Origin: Ctena decussata | Taxonomy: Eukaryota; Mollusca; Bivalvia; Lucinida; Lucinidae | DNA length: 64,000 bases | Reading direction: 5' to 3' | Assembly (NCBI GenBank): GCA_963989385.1 | Contig: OZ022499.1 | Coordinates: 101,168,786 to 101,232,785 of the forward strand | In this document: positions 24,701-33,726 of the stretch, piece after piece | How positions within the stretch are numbered: the first letter of the stretch is position 1 | Layout of the letters: every line of letters begins with the position of its first letter | Program-made: the position numbers and the translations under genes | The notes under the pieces: generated by a model | The model's input: the letters and a program-made list of their open reading frames with translations, nothing else | Told to the model about the DNA's origin: nothing | Databases searched by the model: none

Positions 24701-27700
24701 GAGAATTTGAACACTAGAGGGCAAACGGTGTAGATTCAGATGAGGTGGCTCATTATGAGCCACCTCATCTGGATCTACACTGTTTGCCAATTCAACAATT
24801 TTAATTTTTGGCGCTTTAAGGGTTTATCATAAATATCACCACACTGCAATTTTAAAATGCAAATATGCCTATATAACTGATTAAAAATACACTTTTTAAA
24901 ATTTGCCTTGAAATTCGTTGTTCTTAACTTGCCATGACAAGCCTTTTAATACATACACTCAGTTTTTTTTTTATCAAATTATACAAATTATGAATAGTTT
25001 CTTAAATTAACTCCACTTCCACCCCTGTCCCCACTTCCAATTTCTAACATTTAGGAGTGAGTCATGCCATGAGAATCAGGGCCTTAATGCTGGCATACTG
25101 TATAGACCCTTCTTGCTAGCATTTCTACTTACTTCATCCATGTTTCAAGAGATTTCCAGCCAGCAGTATCATGAAAAATCTGAGCGGCTTCCACACTGTT
25201 ACGCTGTAAACAAAGATAAACAAAAAATATATGAACTATAGTTTGATAGGTATCAGGACTTGTGAACTATCAAGAGATTTGGCCATCAGTTATCTGCCAT
25301 CCAGATCATTTTAAAAGTTGGTAAATCTATTATAAATACATTTAAAATGTAACAATAAAAAGTGAAGTCTTAAGGAAAGTAAAAATTTAGGCACTGATCA
25401 GGAACTAATACAATCAGATCCTATATCCTACTCTCAAAACCAAAAGGGAAACAAATACATGTACACAGATAAGCAGTCATCGTCTCATTGTTTTATAAGC
25501 CATTTGCATGCAAACATACATATTTTAGGCTAAACTTCATACATAATACAGTCACTTGTGATAATGATAACACTCTTGATTTCAACACAGCTATATGTAC
25601 TGTTACTGCTGTACATTTTCCAACAACTCAAACATCCATGACAGACTTTTCTATCTTCTGATTTCTATAAGTTCATTTGTCCTGTAAGAGAAACAAGACT
25701 GTCCGCAAAGAGTGTAAGCCCTGATCAGACTTTTCCAAGTATTTTGGGTAAATACAGTACCATATTTCTTCAGTTACAAGACAGAATTTTAACTTCTTCC
25801 AACAATCTCAAATGTCTAGATCCATCTTACCAGACAGCTCTAGCTTTTTGCGATTGTTTTGGAAGGAAAAACTTCATCAAATAGTTGAATTACATAGAGG
25901 ATATTTGGCTTTCTCAATGTACGATTGATTTTTATTTCACCGAATGAACACCAAAAGCAGTATTTTCATGAGTGGCGAAGCCACGAGTGAAAATACCACT
26001 TTTGGTGTTCATGAGTGAAATAAAAATTCATCTTACACTGAAAAAGTCAAATTTTCTATTTCTTTTATGCTTGAAAATCGCAATAATTCTGTTTATTTAA
26101 GAGCGTCAGTCATCACGACAGAAACACAACTTTTTTTTCTAGCCGTTTTGCGTCAAATTTGATGCTTCCAGCTTGTTTATTGGGTATAATTAATGGTTGT
26201 AAACACAGTTTGCAAGTGAAAAATAGCTTCAAATATCATTTTGATAAACAGATTTTTTAAAAATTGCCAAGAAAGAATGCCTACAGGAGACTTAGGCGGC
26301 CTGACGTCGCATGCAGTAACATTGTTACATTGGCGCTTTAAGTGACGTCATTAAGGTCGTAATGATGCGAACATGCGTGACGTAATTTTTGTCAAGCCGG
26401 ATAAGATTTAGCCAATAAATCAACAAAAAACTTGAGGCTATTTCACAAAAATCCTATTTCTGAAACAGTGAAATTGAAAGTGATAATTTCACTGTTTGAA
26501 ACAGTGAGATTATCAGTTTCGATTTCACCGAGAAATCTCTATAATTCATTGAAAAGTATAAAAGAAACAGGACTAATTAACATATTTGGGGTAATTTTGG
26601 AAGGGGAAACTCAGTCTTATTATACAGACCCCCAGGTAAGAAGAAGTAACAGATTATTTTCCATTTAGGCATATATTGTGACCCCCTCATAAGAATCGTC
26701 TTATCGAGACGGTTCTAATGAGGGGTCACAACATATGTTTTTATCCAGAAATAAGATAATTATCTCAGAATTATCTCTGTTACCCCTTCGTATCTATAGC
26801 TCTGCTTATAGCTCTATAATTATGGTACCTTCTCTCCTCTAGGTGAACTGGACAACTTGTCAATCAATTTCTCAGACTGTTCTTGCTCAGTTATTGAACC
26901 TTCCATCAGCGAATCTCTTTCAATATTGTTTGATATGCCTTCTAAAATGGTTGTTTTACATCTCTCATAAACCACTGGTCCAACTGTCTTACATAGCATC
27001 CCAATAACTTCACCTATAATTATAGGTTTCATTTTAAAATGCAACCAAATAATGATTTTATACTATTAAACAGTTAAACCCTGTTTCATATAAGTTCCAG
27101 AAATTGGAATTCATGAATCTCCAGGAAATTGGTAGTCCTGTACTATGTGACCCTAAACCAGGATCCACTATGCTACTTCTGTAAGGGTTATGTGTTGACC
27201 AATGCTAAAAACTTGCAATTCAAATTGCAGAATAATAATAAGCCTTTCAGTTGATCAATAATTCATCAATTTCAGTTTAGGCGTTTGGATAGTGTACTAT
27301 GCTAAAAGCACACCCAGCAAATACTAGGACATGGATACTGGGAATACCACAAATTATCACTCGCCACTTCTCTTGCCTCAAAACAAACATGGAGGACTGG
27401 TGAACTAGTAGTTACTAGTAATATGTCACTGAAAACTACTGAGATGTATTAAACAGAATAGTGCTGCTTTGAAGAAAAGAGAGACAATTTGGCTTCTTTT
27501 TTTTTTCAAACTTTTTTTTCATATATAATTTGACCACACAAAGCATTGGGTAACTAAAAAAAACTGTAAGTGTTTACCAGCTTGCATCTCACGAAGTTAC
27601 AGTGAAGTGAAGGACCACGTCTTGGAAACTGAAGATCACACTAGGTACCTTGTTGTAGAGCTTCAGTCTATCCAGTCATGGGACTGTCACACATACCAGA

Positions 27701-30046
27701 CGGTGAAAAAGGCCAACAGCATGTTAGGACTCTTGTGATGAAATTTAAAGGTCAGCAAAGACGACCTAAAGGCTGCTGTATATCGCTCAATTTTCGGACC
27801 AATGCTGGAGTACTGTTCCACCGTATGGAGTCCTTACACTCAGGAGTATATACAGAAGATAGAGATGGTCCAGCGTAGAGCTGCCAGGTACGTCACCAAC
27901 AGGCACCATAACACCAGCAGTTTGACAGCAATGCTGGATTTATTATTCATTTCCCTATATACCATGCAATCATCAGCGAACAGACAGACTTTTGACTGGA
28001 TGTGCTGTGGCAAGTCATTTATGAAAATGAGGAAGAGGAGTGGACCCAGGACTGTACCCTTGGGAAACCCGCTGACAAGTGGTGCACTGTAGGATAACTC
28101 ACCCTCAATGACAACTTGTTGTGTTCGGCCTGACAGGAAGGATTTGATCCACTTGTAAGTGTTACCTTGGATGCCATAGTGCATGAGCTTCTTCAGTAGG
28201 CTCTGATGGGGTACCCGATCAAACGCTTTTGAGAAGTCGAGGATGGCCAAATCTGTCTGTTTCTTTTTGTCCAGGGATTGGGCTAGGTCATGGTAAAGTT
28301 TGATAAGTTGGGTCTCACAGCTTCTGCGAGCACTAAAGCCAGGCTGACAGTCCTTTAAAATTGTGTGTTCTTCTAGATGACACAGGACATTGCTAACGAT
28401 GGTGTGTTCTTGCAGTTTACAGCTGAGTGACGTGAGTGACACTGGCCGGTAATTACTTGGCTCGTACTTGTCCCCTTTCTTGTAGATGGCAGAGACATTT
28501 GCCTTCCACCAATCCGCTGGTACCTCACCCTGCTCTAGACTCTTGTTAAAAATTGTGGTTAAGCAGGTTAACAGGGGAGCAATTTCATTTGCTAATTCTT
28601 TCAGGATTCTTTCTTCCATTCACGCCTTAACCCCCGAAGGGGACATAGACGGTGTACTTTTGTACACTCCGGTGTTGCAGGATGAAAGCCTACGTATAGC
28701 CATGTAGCTATAGTAGGGATCTTTAACCTGCACAGGAGGATGACTTTCCTTGCACAGGAGAGGAATTCTTGCAGGAATGGAGTCTGGGCCACTTGCTTTG
28801 TTCATGTAGACTTTCCGTAATAATTTTGTGACACCTTCAACAGATACCTGAAGCTCCTTCAGTGGTGGATAGGGTTCCCCAACTGGTTCTGGAATATCTT
28901 CATGGGTATATACAGAATCATACTGTCGTCCAAGTATGTCTGCTTTATCCTTAGCTCCGGAGAAAAGCCTTCTGTTTTCTTTGAGAGGAGAGATCCCTGA
29001 GTTGTCTTTCCGAGTATTTCTGATAAAGCTTCAGAATCGCTTCTTTTCTGGTGTATTCCCATCATCATCTCCTACTTCTATCAGGTTGTCGACATAGTTC
29101 CAGTAAGCTTTCCTTTCTTCCCGTTGGGCTGCTGCTTTCACTGCTCTGTATCATCATTCCCTGACATTTCAAACCCCATTGGCTGGGACTGACATTTACA
29201 AGTCCAGTTTCTTCCCCCAGACTATTAGAGATTGGAATTCCCTGGAAGATTCACTTATTTCTGCTGCTGAGGGTGCAGAGGATTCAGTTACTAAGTTTAC
29301 TTCTCTTATAAGGGCTAGGGACTAGCTTCCCTGATTCACAGGTCCTGGTGAATGATTGTCCTTGGACGTATCACAAGTAAACAATTCTGATTCTTATGCA
29401 CGTTCTGTTTTACTGCTTTCAGTCTTTTACTTCTTTTTTCACAACTTCTTCTGCTAACTCTGCAGTGCCTGTTCTCTTTTGGTGGCCCAGGGCTTTCTGT
29501 ACTTGTTTCCCTTTAGCATCTTACTTGGAATAAACTTCAGGCTATCTTATCATTTTTATATTTGTGTTAAAACCACAATCCCTCCCCCATCCCCGCACTA
29601 TAGAAGTCAAGTGTGACTGCAGTGTGTACCACATAGATGTAGAGAAGCAAAGCAGAACTGGTAAAGTCATGTATTCAGGACTAAGAAATCGGCAAGGAAA
29701 GAGATAACGGGTGCCCCAATTCACATGCCATATAAATTGTCTTACCCGCAGCAATTCTGACTCGAAATTCTGAATCATCTGCCAGCTGTAGCGCTTGTTC
29801 AATTAAATACGATTTGAAATCATCTGAGCAAAGCTTCGTCTGACACACCGATTTTGAACCCGTAAGGGCGCCGTGTTTACATTCCCACTCCGTTGAAGAA
29901 TCTGACAGTATAGTAGAAAACCTGTCCTCGAAAAATTTAACTCTGTCCTTATCTGCATCTTGTAAAAACACCTGCAACTCTTGCAAACCCTTGTCTCTGT
30001 CAAGTTTAGCTTTGCTGCAGAGTTTTTCAAGAACACTGTCCTCCAT
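12640..30046 (-). CDS. HEAT-repeat protein, 13 exons from the start codon, C-terminus not found
   Basis: Exons on the minus strand, in order: 30046-29746, 27013-26829, 25203-25133, 24462-24296, 23722-23622, 22711-22602, 21983-21881, 20486-20400, 19752-19662, 18767-18716, 17892-17783, 13586-13307, 12781-12640. All have AG/GT borders and matching phases, giving 600 codons without a stop. The protein is helical throughout, with classic HEAT signatures such as DNHAVREAACACIAELG (exon 8), DDSWPVRDAACVACGNF (exons 9-10) and NIPSVRQGAALALSNVV (exon 11). A loop-like segment in exon 12 (KYSSLEKGPATYGVVK and MYSCGSLAPKMGRG) looks strongly conserved. HEAT proteins are usually scaffolds, but I do not recognise the family and assign no function. 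An unseen exon between exons 2 and 3 is possible. Further 3' exons are expected. Confidence 0.8.
12970..13119 (-). mobile_element. SINE-1, 5'-truncated copy
   Basis: Matches 20805-20950 nearly base for base (TTGATGCTTAA, GGTAAACA, TTCCTGGGCAGGCT, TTTCGCCAGTAAC) but lacks the tRNA-like head. The GTTGGTTGG end is the 3' tail on the minus strand. Confidence 0.75.
13307..13586 (-). CDS. HEAT-gene exon 12
   Basis: 280 bp, acceptor CTTTTAG and donor GTAAGT; begins EECFDEIVKKVKEGLAGV and ends PEPWELGDG. Phase fits exon 11 through a Gly codon. Confidence 0.82.
13725..13868. repeat. Repeat family B copy
   Basis: Contains TTTGTGACTTCC, GTTTGCTTCCC, a GCTCCTCCAGAAGCAAAT block and the GTATACCAACTCACCTTAA end typical of the family. 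Confidence 0.5.
13869..14424. other. Intron 12 sequence, nothing recognised
   Basis: A/T-rich sequence without exon, RNA gene or repeat that I can support. Confidence 0.4.
14425..17262. mobile_element. Tandem-repeat element with GGGGGTAT ends, split by a Tc1-like insertion
   Basis: The left end carries GTATACCCCCGG near 14445 and the right end has GACGGACGG runs then GCAGGGGGTATAAAC (about 17246-17260). At 16500-17157 four units of 163-178 bp recur, marked by CAGCAGCATCCAGATGATG-like blocks at about 16526, 16690, 16865 and 17038. The outer element seems to resume across the insertion at 14655-16494. Confidence 0.5.
14655..16494. mobile_element. Tc1/mariner-type TIR element (1.84 kb) with CTCGCG subterminal arrays
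   Basis: The TIR CAGTACACGCAACGTGAAGA at 14655 is repeated inverted at the right end (16475-16494), and TA flanks both sides (14653-14654, 16495-16496). Inside each TIR, over about 200 bp, words such as CTCGCGTG, TCTCGCG and CACGCAT recur many times in both directions. No transposase was recognised in the middle. Confidence 0.7.
17528..17725. mobile_element. Palindromic MITE family C, copy 1
   Basis: Near-complete hairpin: CTCCAGATAAGAATGGGTAA left, CCTTCTTGTCTGGAG right, arms GACATATGTTGTGACCCCTC and complement, centre TCTCAGCTAGACAG. Confidence 0.75.
17783..17892 (-). CDS. HEAT-gene exon 11
   Basis: 110 bp, acceptor TTTTTTGCAG and donor GTGAGT; encodes LPALYPLFFNNLQDN and the HEAT helix that follows. 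Its first bases recur inverted in the adjacent intron (see findings). Confidence 0.85.
18140..18275. repeat. Repeat family B copy
   Basis: Carries ACTTCCTGTTTGCCTCCCTA and a decayed AGAATCTGTTCCTAAAGGAG hairpin. Confidence 0.45.
18280..18400 (-). mobile_element. SINE-3 fragment
   Basis: AACAGTATTTCAGTCATATC and the following GATGATGGGAGA match the copies at 56330 and 58585. The tRNA-like head is absent. The GATGGATGGATGAC stretch is the 3' tail. Confidence 0.6.
18470..18600. repeat. Fragment related to the TACGGTAT/CGCGAAAATT MITE
   Basis: CCTAAACTGCAAAAATTTGA and ACCCACAAAAATT match the right part of the element at 62373-62732 after CpG decay. It encloses an inverted copy of the exon 11 start and CCCTGTTCTATGACCTTGTT, which recurs at about 19122. 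Confidence 0.45.
18716..18767 (-). CDS. HEAT-gene exon 10
   Basis: Short 52-bp exon, acceptor TGTTTCAG and donor GTAATT; encodes ACVACGNFVLCFPEES. Confidence 0.82.
19662..19752 (-). CDS. HEAT-gene exon 9
   Basis: 91 bp, acceptor TTCCACAG and donor GTAAGT; ends DDSWPVRD, continued in exon 10. Confidence 0.85.
19831..20111. mobile_element. MITE family D (GGGCCCAGTTGTTC), copy 1
   Basis: TIRs GGGCCCAGTTGTTC and GAACAACTGGACCC bound 281 bp with an internal hairpin AAAATGTGAGAAGTTTTAGC and complement (about 19973-20018). Copies lie at 22111 and 23368. Confidence 0.7.
20400..20486 (-). CDS. HEAT-gene exon 8
   Basis: 87 bp, 29 whole codons, acceptor TTAAACAG and donor GTAGGT; one HEAT helix pair (DNHAVREAACACIAELGAK). 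Confidence 0.85.
20805..21076 (-). mobile_element. SINE-1, full-length tRNA-derived SINE with target-site duplication
   Basis: Exact 12-bp duplications ACAGGATTTGTA flank it (20793-20804 and 21077-21088). The 5' head on the minus strand is tRNA-like: an A-box-like GTAGCGCAATTGGTAGAGC, anticodon arm CTGAC-TCGTAA-GTCAG, and B-box GGTTCGAAACCC. The loop is one base short and the acceptor arm is imperfect, so it is not a working tRNA. The 3' tail is (AACC)n. Resembles a Thr(CGT) tRNA most. Confidence 0.85.
21881..21983 (-). CDS. HEAT-gene exon 7
   Basis: 103 bp, donor GTATGT; begins YYVAEGVRIYSQETWKQV. Nearby intronic sequence at about 22021-22090 looks like a decayed partial copy of this exon (CTGTATCCATGTCTTCTGAG). 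Confidence 0.82.
22111..22352. mobile_element. MITE family D, copy 2
   Basis: Termini GCTTAGTTGTTC and CAACAACTAAGC with the same internal ATGTGAGAAGCTTTTGCAGT hairpin (about 22230-22275). Confidence 0.65.
22602..22711 (-). CDS. HEAT-gene exon 6
   Basis: 110 bp, acceptor TTTGTAG and donor GTTTGT; contains VRLASSVATRNFLQSLP and VLLPRMCLN. Confidence 0.82.
23368..23608. mobile_element. MITE family D, copy 3
   Basis: Termini GATCCAGTTGTTC and TTGAATAACCGGGCCC with internal AATGTGAGAAGCTTTTGCCT hairpin (about 23464-23510). It ends just beside exon 5. Confidence 0.65.
23622..23722 (-). CDS. HEAT-gene exon 5
   Basis: 101 bp, donor GTAGCT. Encodes KYGHQFADYLARGMGDNWSQ at its end, leading directly into the next helix in exon 6. 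Confidence 0.82.
24071..24272. mobile_element. Palindromic MITE family C, copy 2, with 8-bp target duplication
   Basis: Termini AGAGCTCTAGATAAGAGGGG and CCCTCTTATCTAGGGCTCT; centre AACCGTCTCGACGAGACGGT. GACAGAAC stands on both sides (24063-24070, 24273-24280), an 8-bp duplication as in hAT elements. Confidence 0.8.
24296..24462 (-). CDS. HEAT-gene exon 4
   Basis: 167 bp with donor GTTAGT. An upstream GTAAGA at 24305-24300 gives the wrong phase for exon 5, so the later donor was chosen. Contains NRFVRETGYYVCSSLV. Confidence 0.8.
24619..24834. mobile_element. Palindromic-core MITE family E1
   Basis: TIRs AACCTTTAATGCGCCAAAAA and TTTTTGGCGCTTTAAGGGTT bound a perfect core around GAGGTGGCTCATTATGAGCC with GGCAAACGGTG arms. 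The core matches the element at 60973, although the outer termini differ. Confidence 0.65.
25133..25203 (-). CDS. HEAT-gene exon 3
   Basis: 71 bp, acceptor TTTACAG and donor GTAAGT; encodes VEAAQIFHDTAGWKSLETWM. Phase 0 in, phase 2 out. Confidence 0.8.
25915..26040. mobile_element. Palindromic MITE (single copy here)
   Basis: Long hairpin: TTTTTATTTCAC...GAACACCAAAAG...TATTTTCATGAGTGGC with complementary arm CACGAGTGAAAATACCACTT and onward. The centre is GAAGCC. No second copy seen in the window. Confidence 0.6.
26632..26814. mobile_element. Palindromic MITE family C, copy 3
   Basis: Arms ATATATTGTGACCCCCTCAT and ATGAGGGGTCACAACATATG around centre CGTCTTATCGAGACGG. It ends 15 bp from exon 2. 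Confidence 0.7.
26829..27013 (-). CDS. HEAT-gene exon 2
   Basis: 185 bp between acceptor ATTATAG and donor GTACCA; reads EVIGMLCKTVGPVVYERCK and onward. Joins exon 1 through a split Gly codon. Confidence 0.78.
27580..27950 (+). pseudogene. LINE reverse-transcriptase C-terminal fragment, inverted relative to its neighbour
   Basis: Plus-strand words DLKAAVYRSIFGPMLEYCST and QKIEMVQRRAARYVTNRHHN match the conserved C-terminal region of non-LTR retrotransposon ORF2, with frame breaks upstream. The next piece of the same protein type runs on the opposite strand from 27950, so the copy is rearranged. Confidence 0.7.
27950..29095 (-). pseudogene. LINE ORF2 reverse-transcriptase fragment, interrupted by SINE-2
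   Basis: Motifs on the minus strand in order: NKASGPDSIPARI, then after the SINE insertion YEPSNYRPVSLTS, ARRSCETQLIKL, DLAILDFSKAFDRVPH, GTVLGPLLFLIFINDLP and LFADDCMVYR. FADD is the active site. This order is typical of CR1/Jockey-group non-LTR elements. The protein is broken by the SINE at 28618-28745 and ends at an inversion junction near 27950. It lies in intron 1 of the HEAT gene. Confidence 0.8.
28618..28745 (-). mobile_element. SINE-2 copy nested in the LINE
   Basis: Complement of the element at 42625: GGTTAAAGATCCCTACTATA, GCTACATGGCTATACGTAGG, ACACCGGAGTGTACAAAAGT, CCCTTCGGGGGTTAAGGCGT, then GAATGGAAGAAAGAA as tail. Confidence 0.75.
29120..29330 (+). pseudogene. LINE ORF2 C-terminal end fragment
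   Basis: Reads KSSFFPQTIRDWNSLEDSLI and then TKFTSLIRARD followed by TAG, the usual C-terminal signature of these elements (TIRDWNSLP-like). Confidence 0.6.
29746..30046 (-). CDS. HEAT-gene exon 1 (start codon)
   Basis: ATG at 30046; 301 bp, residues 1-100, ending RVRIAA before donor GTAAGA. Charged helical N-terminus. It ends in phase 1, matching exon 2. Confidence 0.82.
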
Positions 30047-30364
30047 TTTGAGATGACTGTTTCCCCGTTTTATTGATGGGTAAAATCCATTACCGCATTT
30101 AGGTATGACAATTTACCGAAATCATCGAAAGTAGATACACCAACCCAATCGATTTCCACATCCTGCCCAAACACCAAAGGGAGAAAAGAAAAAGGTAAAG
30201 ACGGCACACAAAGCAAAACAATACAAGATAAGCAAAAGGCCTAGAAGTCAGTTTTCACAGAAGATGACCGCGAGTTTATCATAAGACACGCGACCAGAAA
30301 GATGCACAGTCACTACAGACAGAATTTAATCAACTACAGGAATAGGAAAGAGATTGGAAGCTGG
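30047..30364. other. Upstream flank of the HEAT gene
   Basis: 318 bp between the start codon and the end of the next LINE. It probably holds the 5' UTR and promoter. I see no TATA box or other firm site. Confidence 0.4.
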
Positions 30365-31690
30365 TATTTACTGTAACTTACTGTAACTTACGGTAACCTT
30401 TACACCAACCAAGCATCATCTGCTTCTATAGGTGATTCTCGATACATCGATTGTCTGTGTCCGGTGTTGTGCGCAATGTAGCGGGTGGCGCTGAATTTGA
30501 AGGGGTGACCTTGCCAGTGGTTATTAAGGCAGCTCTTGAATGAGTTCAGAGAGGATGCCCTAACTACAGTTTCTGGTAAGGAATTCTATGTGTCAATCAC
30601 TCTAATGCTGAAACTATGACGCCTTACGTTTGATCGAGCTCTGGGTTTAAACAATTTGAGAGAATGGCCCCTGGTCGCTCCATGTAGTGCAAATGTAAAT
30701 AACTTATTTATATCGACTTTATCAATTTGATTCATTATTTTATACATTTGTACCATGTCAGCTCTCTTTCGCCGATATTCCAGCGTATGTAAACCAAGGT
30801 GCTTCAGTCTCTCTTCATAAGACATGTGGCTGATACTTTTCACTAGTCGCGTAGCCCTTCGCTGAACATTTTCAGTGATTATTTTATCCTTTTTGTATAA
30901 AGGTGACCAAATTTGAGTAGCATATTTTAAATGGGGGCGTACCATAGTTTTGTATAAATTTAGAAACATTTCTTTGTCAAGGTAAGTAAAGGTCCTAAAG
31001 ATTATTCCAACATTTCTATTTGCTATCTTTACTTTTGATGTTACATGTTCTCTGAATTTTAAGTCTCCATCTATTACCACTCCCAAATCTTTCTTATATT
31101 CTACTTTTTCAATTTCAACAGGTTCTGGATCTCCATTCATTTTGTATGATGTAATAATGTCACGTTTCCCGACATGCAAATGGTGGCACTTTGTTTTGTT
31201 GAAAAACATTTTCCATGTTTCAGCCCAATTTTCTGCTGTTGTTATGTTTCCTTGTAAACTAATTCTCTTGTCTTCTGTTTAGACCCCACTAAAAAGTTTC
31301 CCATCGTCAGCAAAAAGCTTCATACATACATTGATTGCGCCTAGGAGGTCATTGATAAAAATCAAAAACAAAATTGGTCCAATGACACTCCCCTGTGGTA
31401 TTCCACTTGATATGTTTCTCCACACTGACTTTGAGCCGTTAATTGTAACTCTCTGTTTTCTATCAGACAAAAACTCATTAACCCAGTCAAATATTTTCCC
31501 AGTTATTCCATAATTGTACAATTTCTTCAGAAGTCTACCGTGGGGAACTTTATCAAAAGCTTTACAGATGTCTAAGTATATAACATTAATATCTTCTCCA
31601 TTGTTTAATGACTCTGTTAACTCTTCCATAAACTCAAGCAGCTGTGTAACACAAGATCTTCCGGCAACCCAGACTAGTGCGAACATGGAT
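30365..31690 (-). pseudogene. 5'-truncated CR1-like LINE with frameshift and nonsense mutation
   Basis: Reverse transcriptase words on the minus strand: GRSCVTQLLEF, NVIYLDICKAFDKVPHG, GIPQGSVIGPILFLIFIND, KLFADDGKLFSG. A frame change near 31280 leads to MFFNKTKCHHLHVGKRD, RPHLKYATQIWSPLYKKD and RRATRLVKSISHMSYEERL. A TAG at 30587-30585 stands where a Trp is expected (VIDT-stop-NSLPETVV), after which the frame continues to about 30420. The 3' end has tandem GTAAGTTACA units (about 30371-30395), as in CR1 tails. Confidence 0.8.
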
Positions 31691-31694
31691 AACT

Positions 31695-32130
31695 AACAAG
31701 CGAAATGTCATACAAACTTCCTATTACATTCATGGACAGACTTTGAAAGAAGCGTCAAAGGCCAAGTACCTTGGAGTCACTATAGAGTAACTGTCCTGTA
31801 ACAGCCATATTGATGCAGTGAGAAAAGGGCCAACCAGACTAGAGCTTTCCTTCGCAAAATTCTCTCAAACTGCCCAAAGGATGTTAAGGCCAAATGCTAC
31901 AAGTCCATAGTTCACAGCTCGAGTATGCTTCGACGGTATGGGACCCTGTTACAACATCCAACATAGCCAAATTTGAGTCTGTACAGAGGCGGCAGTGCCG
32001 CCAGGTTTTGCTGCAATGACTACCGCCGAACCAGCAGTGGCACTTCAGTGTCGCAAGAACTCGGTTGGGAGGACTTAGCAGAAGCACTTGGACTTAGAAA
32101 CCCAGGATATCCTACTGCATAAATGTGTTG
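31695..32130 (+). pseudogene. Decayed LINE ORF2 C-terminal fragment
   Basis: Pieces in shifting frames: HGQTLKEASKAKYLGVTIE, NSHIDAV-like, SSQLEYASTVWDPVTTSNIA and KFESVQRRQCRQV. At least three frame breaks and stops. It is head to head with the neighbouring minus-strand LINE. Confidence 0.7.
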
Positions 32131-32234
32131 GAGCACATGTAAATAAAAAACATCAAAACTGAGCTCTAAAAACTGAAAGTTAATATGACTTCAGGTAGAC
32201 CGGTTCACTTTATGGACAAGCAACTCTGCAATTT

Positions 32235-32420
32235 TCATTTTTTTACCTCTTTAGTGGGGGTAAGCCAAGTCTAAAAGAAAAGAATTTGCTCCTCCAGGAA
32301 GCGACACCCTTTTGGAATGGTTTCGTCGCCCAGGAAGCAAACAGAAAGCCACAAAAGCTGTCTCCCTTTGAGGAATAGCTCTAAAACATGGCGGTGTACC
32401 AATACTCTGCAAGTCTCCTC
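32235..32420. repeat. Repeat family B copy
   Basis: Contains AAAGAATTTGCTCCTCCAGG, GGAAGCAAACAGAAAGCCAC, ATGGCGGTGTACC and the usual flanks. Confidence 0.5.
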
Positions 32421-32534
32421 AACAATACCTAGACAAACAAGGAACAGTCGCGCGAAAAAAGGCCTTGTGCCATTTTGGTACTGTAAATACTCAAACCACT
32501 CTGTGCATCATCCAGCCTTATCAACGGTTTTGTA

Positions 32535-33082
32535 TCTTCTAAAATTTATGATAAACGTGATGACTTTGACTTTGATATAGTTAATTTTCCATTTTTGGAT
32601 GGTGACGTTCCACGTCGTCCCTCTTATGGAGTGTATATTTCTCAACTTATAAGATTTGCTAGAGTGTGTAGTCATGTAGATGACTTTAATGCTCGTAATA
32701 AATGTTTAACTGCTAAACTTCTTCAACAGGGCTATCGGTATCATAAGCTTAGAAAGGCTTTTTCTAAATTCTATCGCAGACACCATGAATTGGTTTCAAA
32801 ATTTGATTTCGGATTAAAATTTCTTTTACACCAAGGCCTATCGGAACCAGAATTTTATGGTGACTTAGTATACAAATTCAAAAAGATTAAGGGTAGGACT
32901 GATTTTTCTGATCAATTCCGAAAAATAATAATACGTCACAAACGTATTGGCTATAATTTAAATGTTATGCGACAGTCTGCATGCTTAGTGATTAACCCAA
33001 TCACGGTTGATAACTTTGCTGCACTCTTTAATTGCACACCGGGGGATCGGTCGTCAGACTCTATGATGGCCCCGACCTAAAG
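32535..33082 (+). pseudogene. C-terminal part of a Penelope-like retroelement protein
   Basis: An open frame reads KIYDKRDDFDFDIVNFPFLD, then SYGVYISQLIRFARVCSHVD, LLQQGYRYHKLRKAFSKFYR, FYGDLVYKFKKIKGRTDFSD and onward to a stop near 33080. This C-terminal block (YDKRDDF...YGVYISQLIR) follows the reverse transcriptase in a widespread animal retroelement class that I take to be Penelope-like; the exact family is uncertain. The catalytic part upstream is missing, so the copy is 5'-truncated. The 3' noncoding sequence seems to run to about 33726. Confidence 0.6.
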
Positions 33083-33726
33083 CTATATATTTTAGTTGGT
33101 TGGGACCGGAGCCTTTTGGTCTGTTGCTTGGTCCACCGGGGCTCAACTGGTGACCTTCTTTTGCTTCAGATTTCCAGTGGGGTTGTTTGGCAGGACAGGG
33201 ATCTCCACCTGTCAGACGGCTCGTTGTATCTGTTGAGTCCTCGTCTTTGCTTCTTCATGGTGTTGAAATTTGATTTATGTGTTTACTGTGATGATTCATT
33301 GACGAGTTAGAGGGTTATCATGCGAACCGAACAACTAACTAAATGTTTTGTACCACTTCAGAAACTGAGGGTGAGGTTGGGCCTGTAAAATCGATTTAAG
33401 CCCCCCCCCCCCCCCCCCCCCCCCCCCCAGTAATTCATTACTGACCGTTCCAAGGCGGTAGTTCTTTTGTGGTTCTCTGTTGCCTGTTTTTGGTGTCAGA
33501 GTTTCTGTGATGTTTTACCTTATATATGTTCTTATTATTTTTTTGTTCGGTTCGGGTTGCTGAGTGGCCACCTTTTGGAACAAGCTGCTCACTCGGTTGG
33601 CCATATGTTCTCTGTATCTTGATTATTTGTAATCTTAGTTGTTTCCAACTATGGTTTGAGGGCTGGATTTGGATTTTGATTGTTTCAATTCCTGGTCTTT
33701 GCATACTTTTTACTTTTATCATAGTT
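33083..33726 (+). repeat. 3' noncoding tail of the retroelement fragment, with poly-C tract
   Basis: T/G-rich sequence without coding potential. It includes a run of about 30 C at 33402-33428, and it ends where the 45-bp direct repeat begins. Confidence 0.4.

Noticed and set aside
27580..29330. Twin-priming LINE insertion
   Set aside because: The inverted piece is on the wrong side for that mechanism, and a second plus-strand fragment follows.
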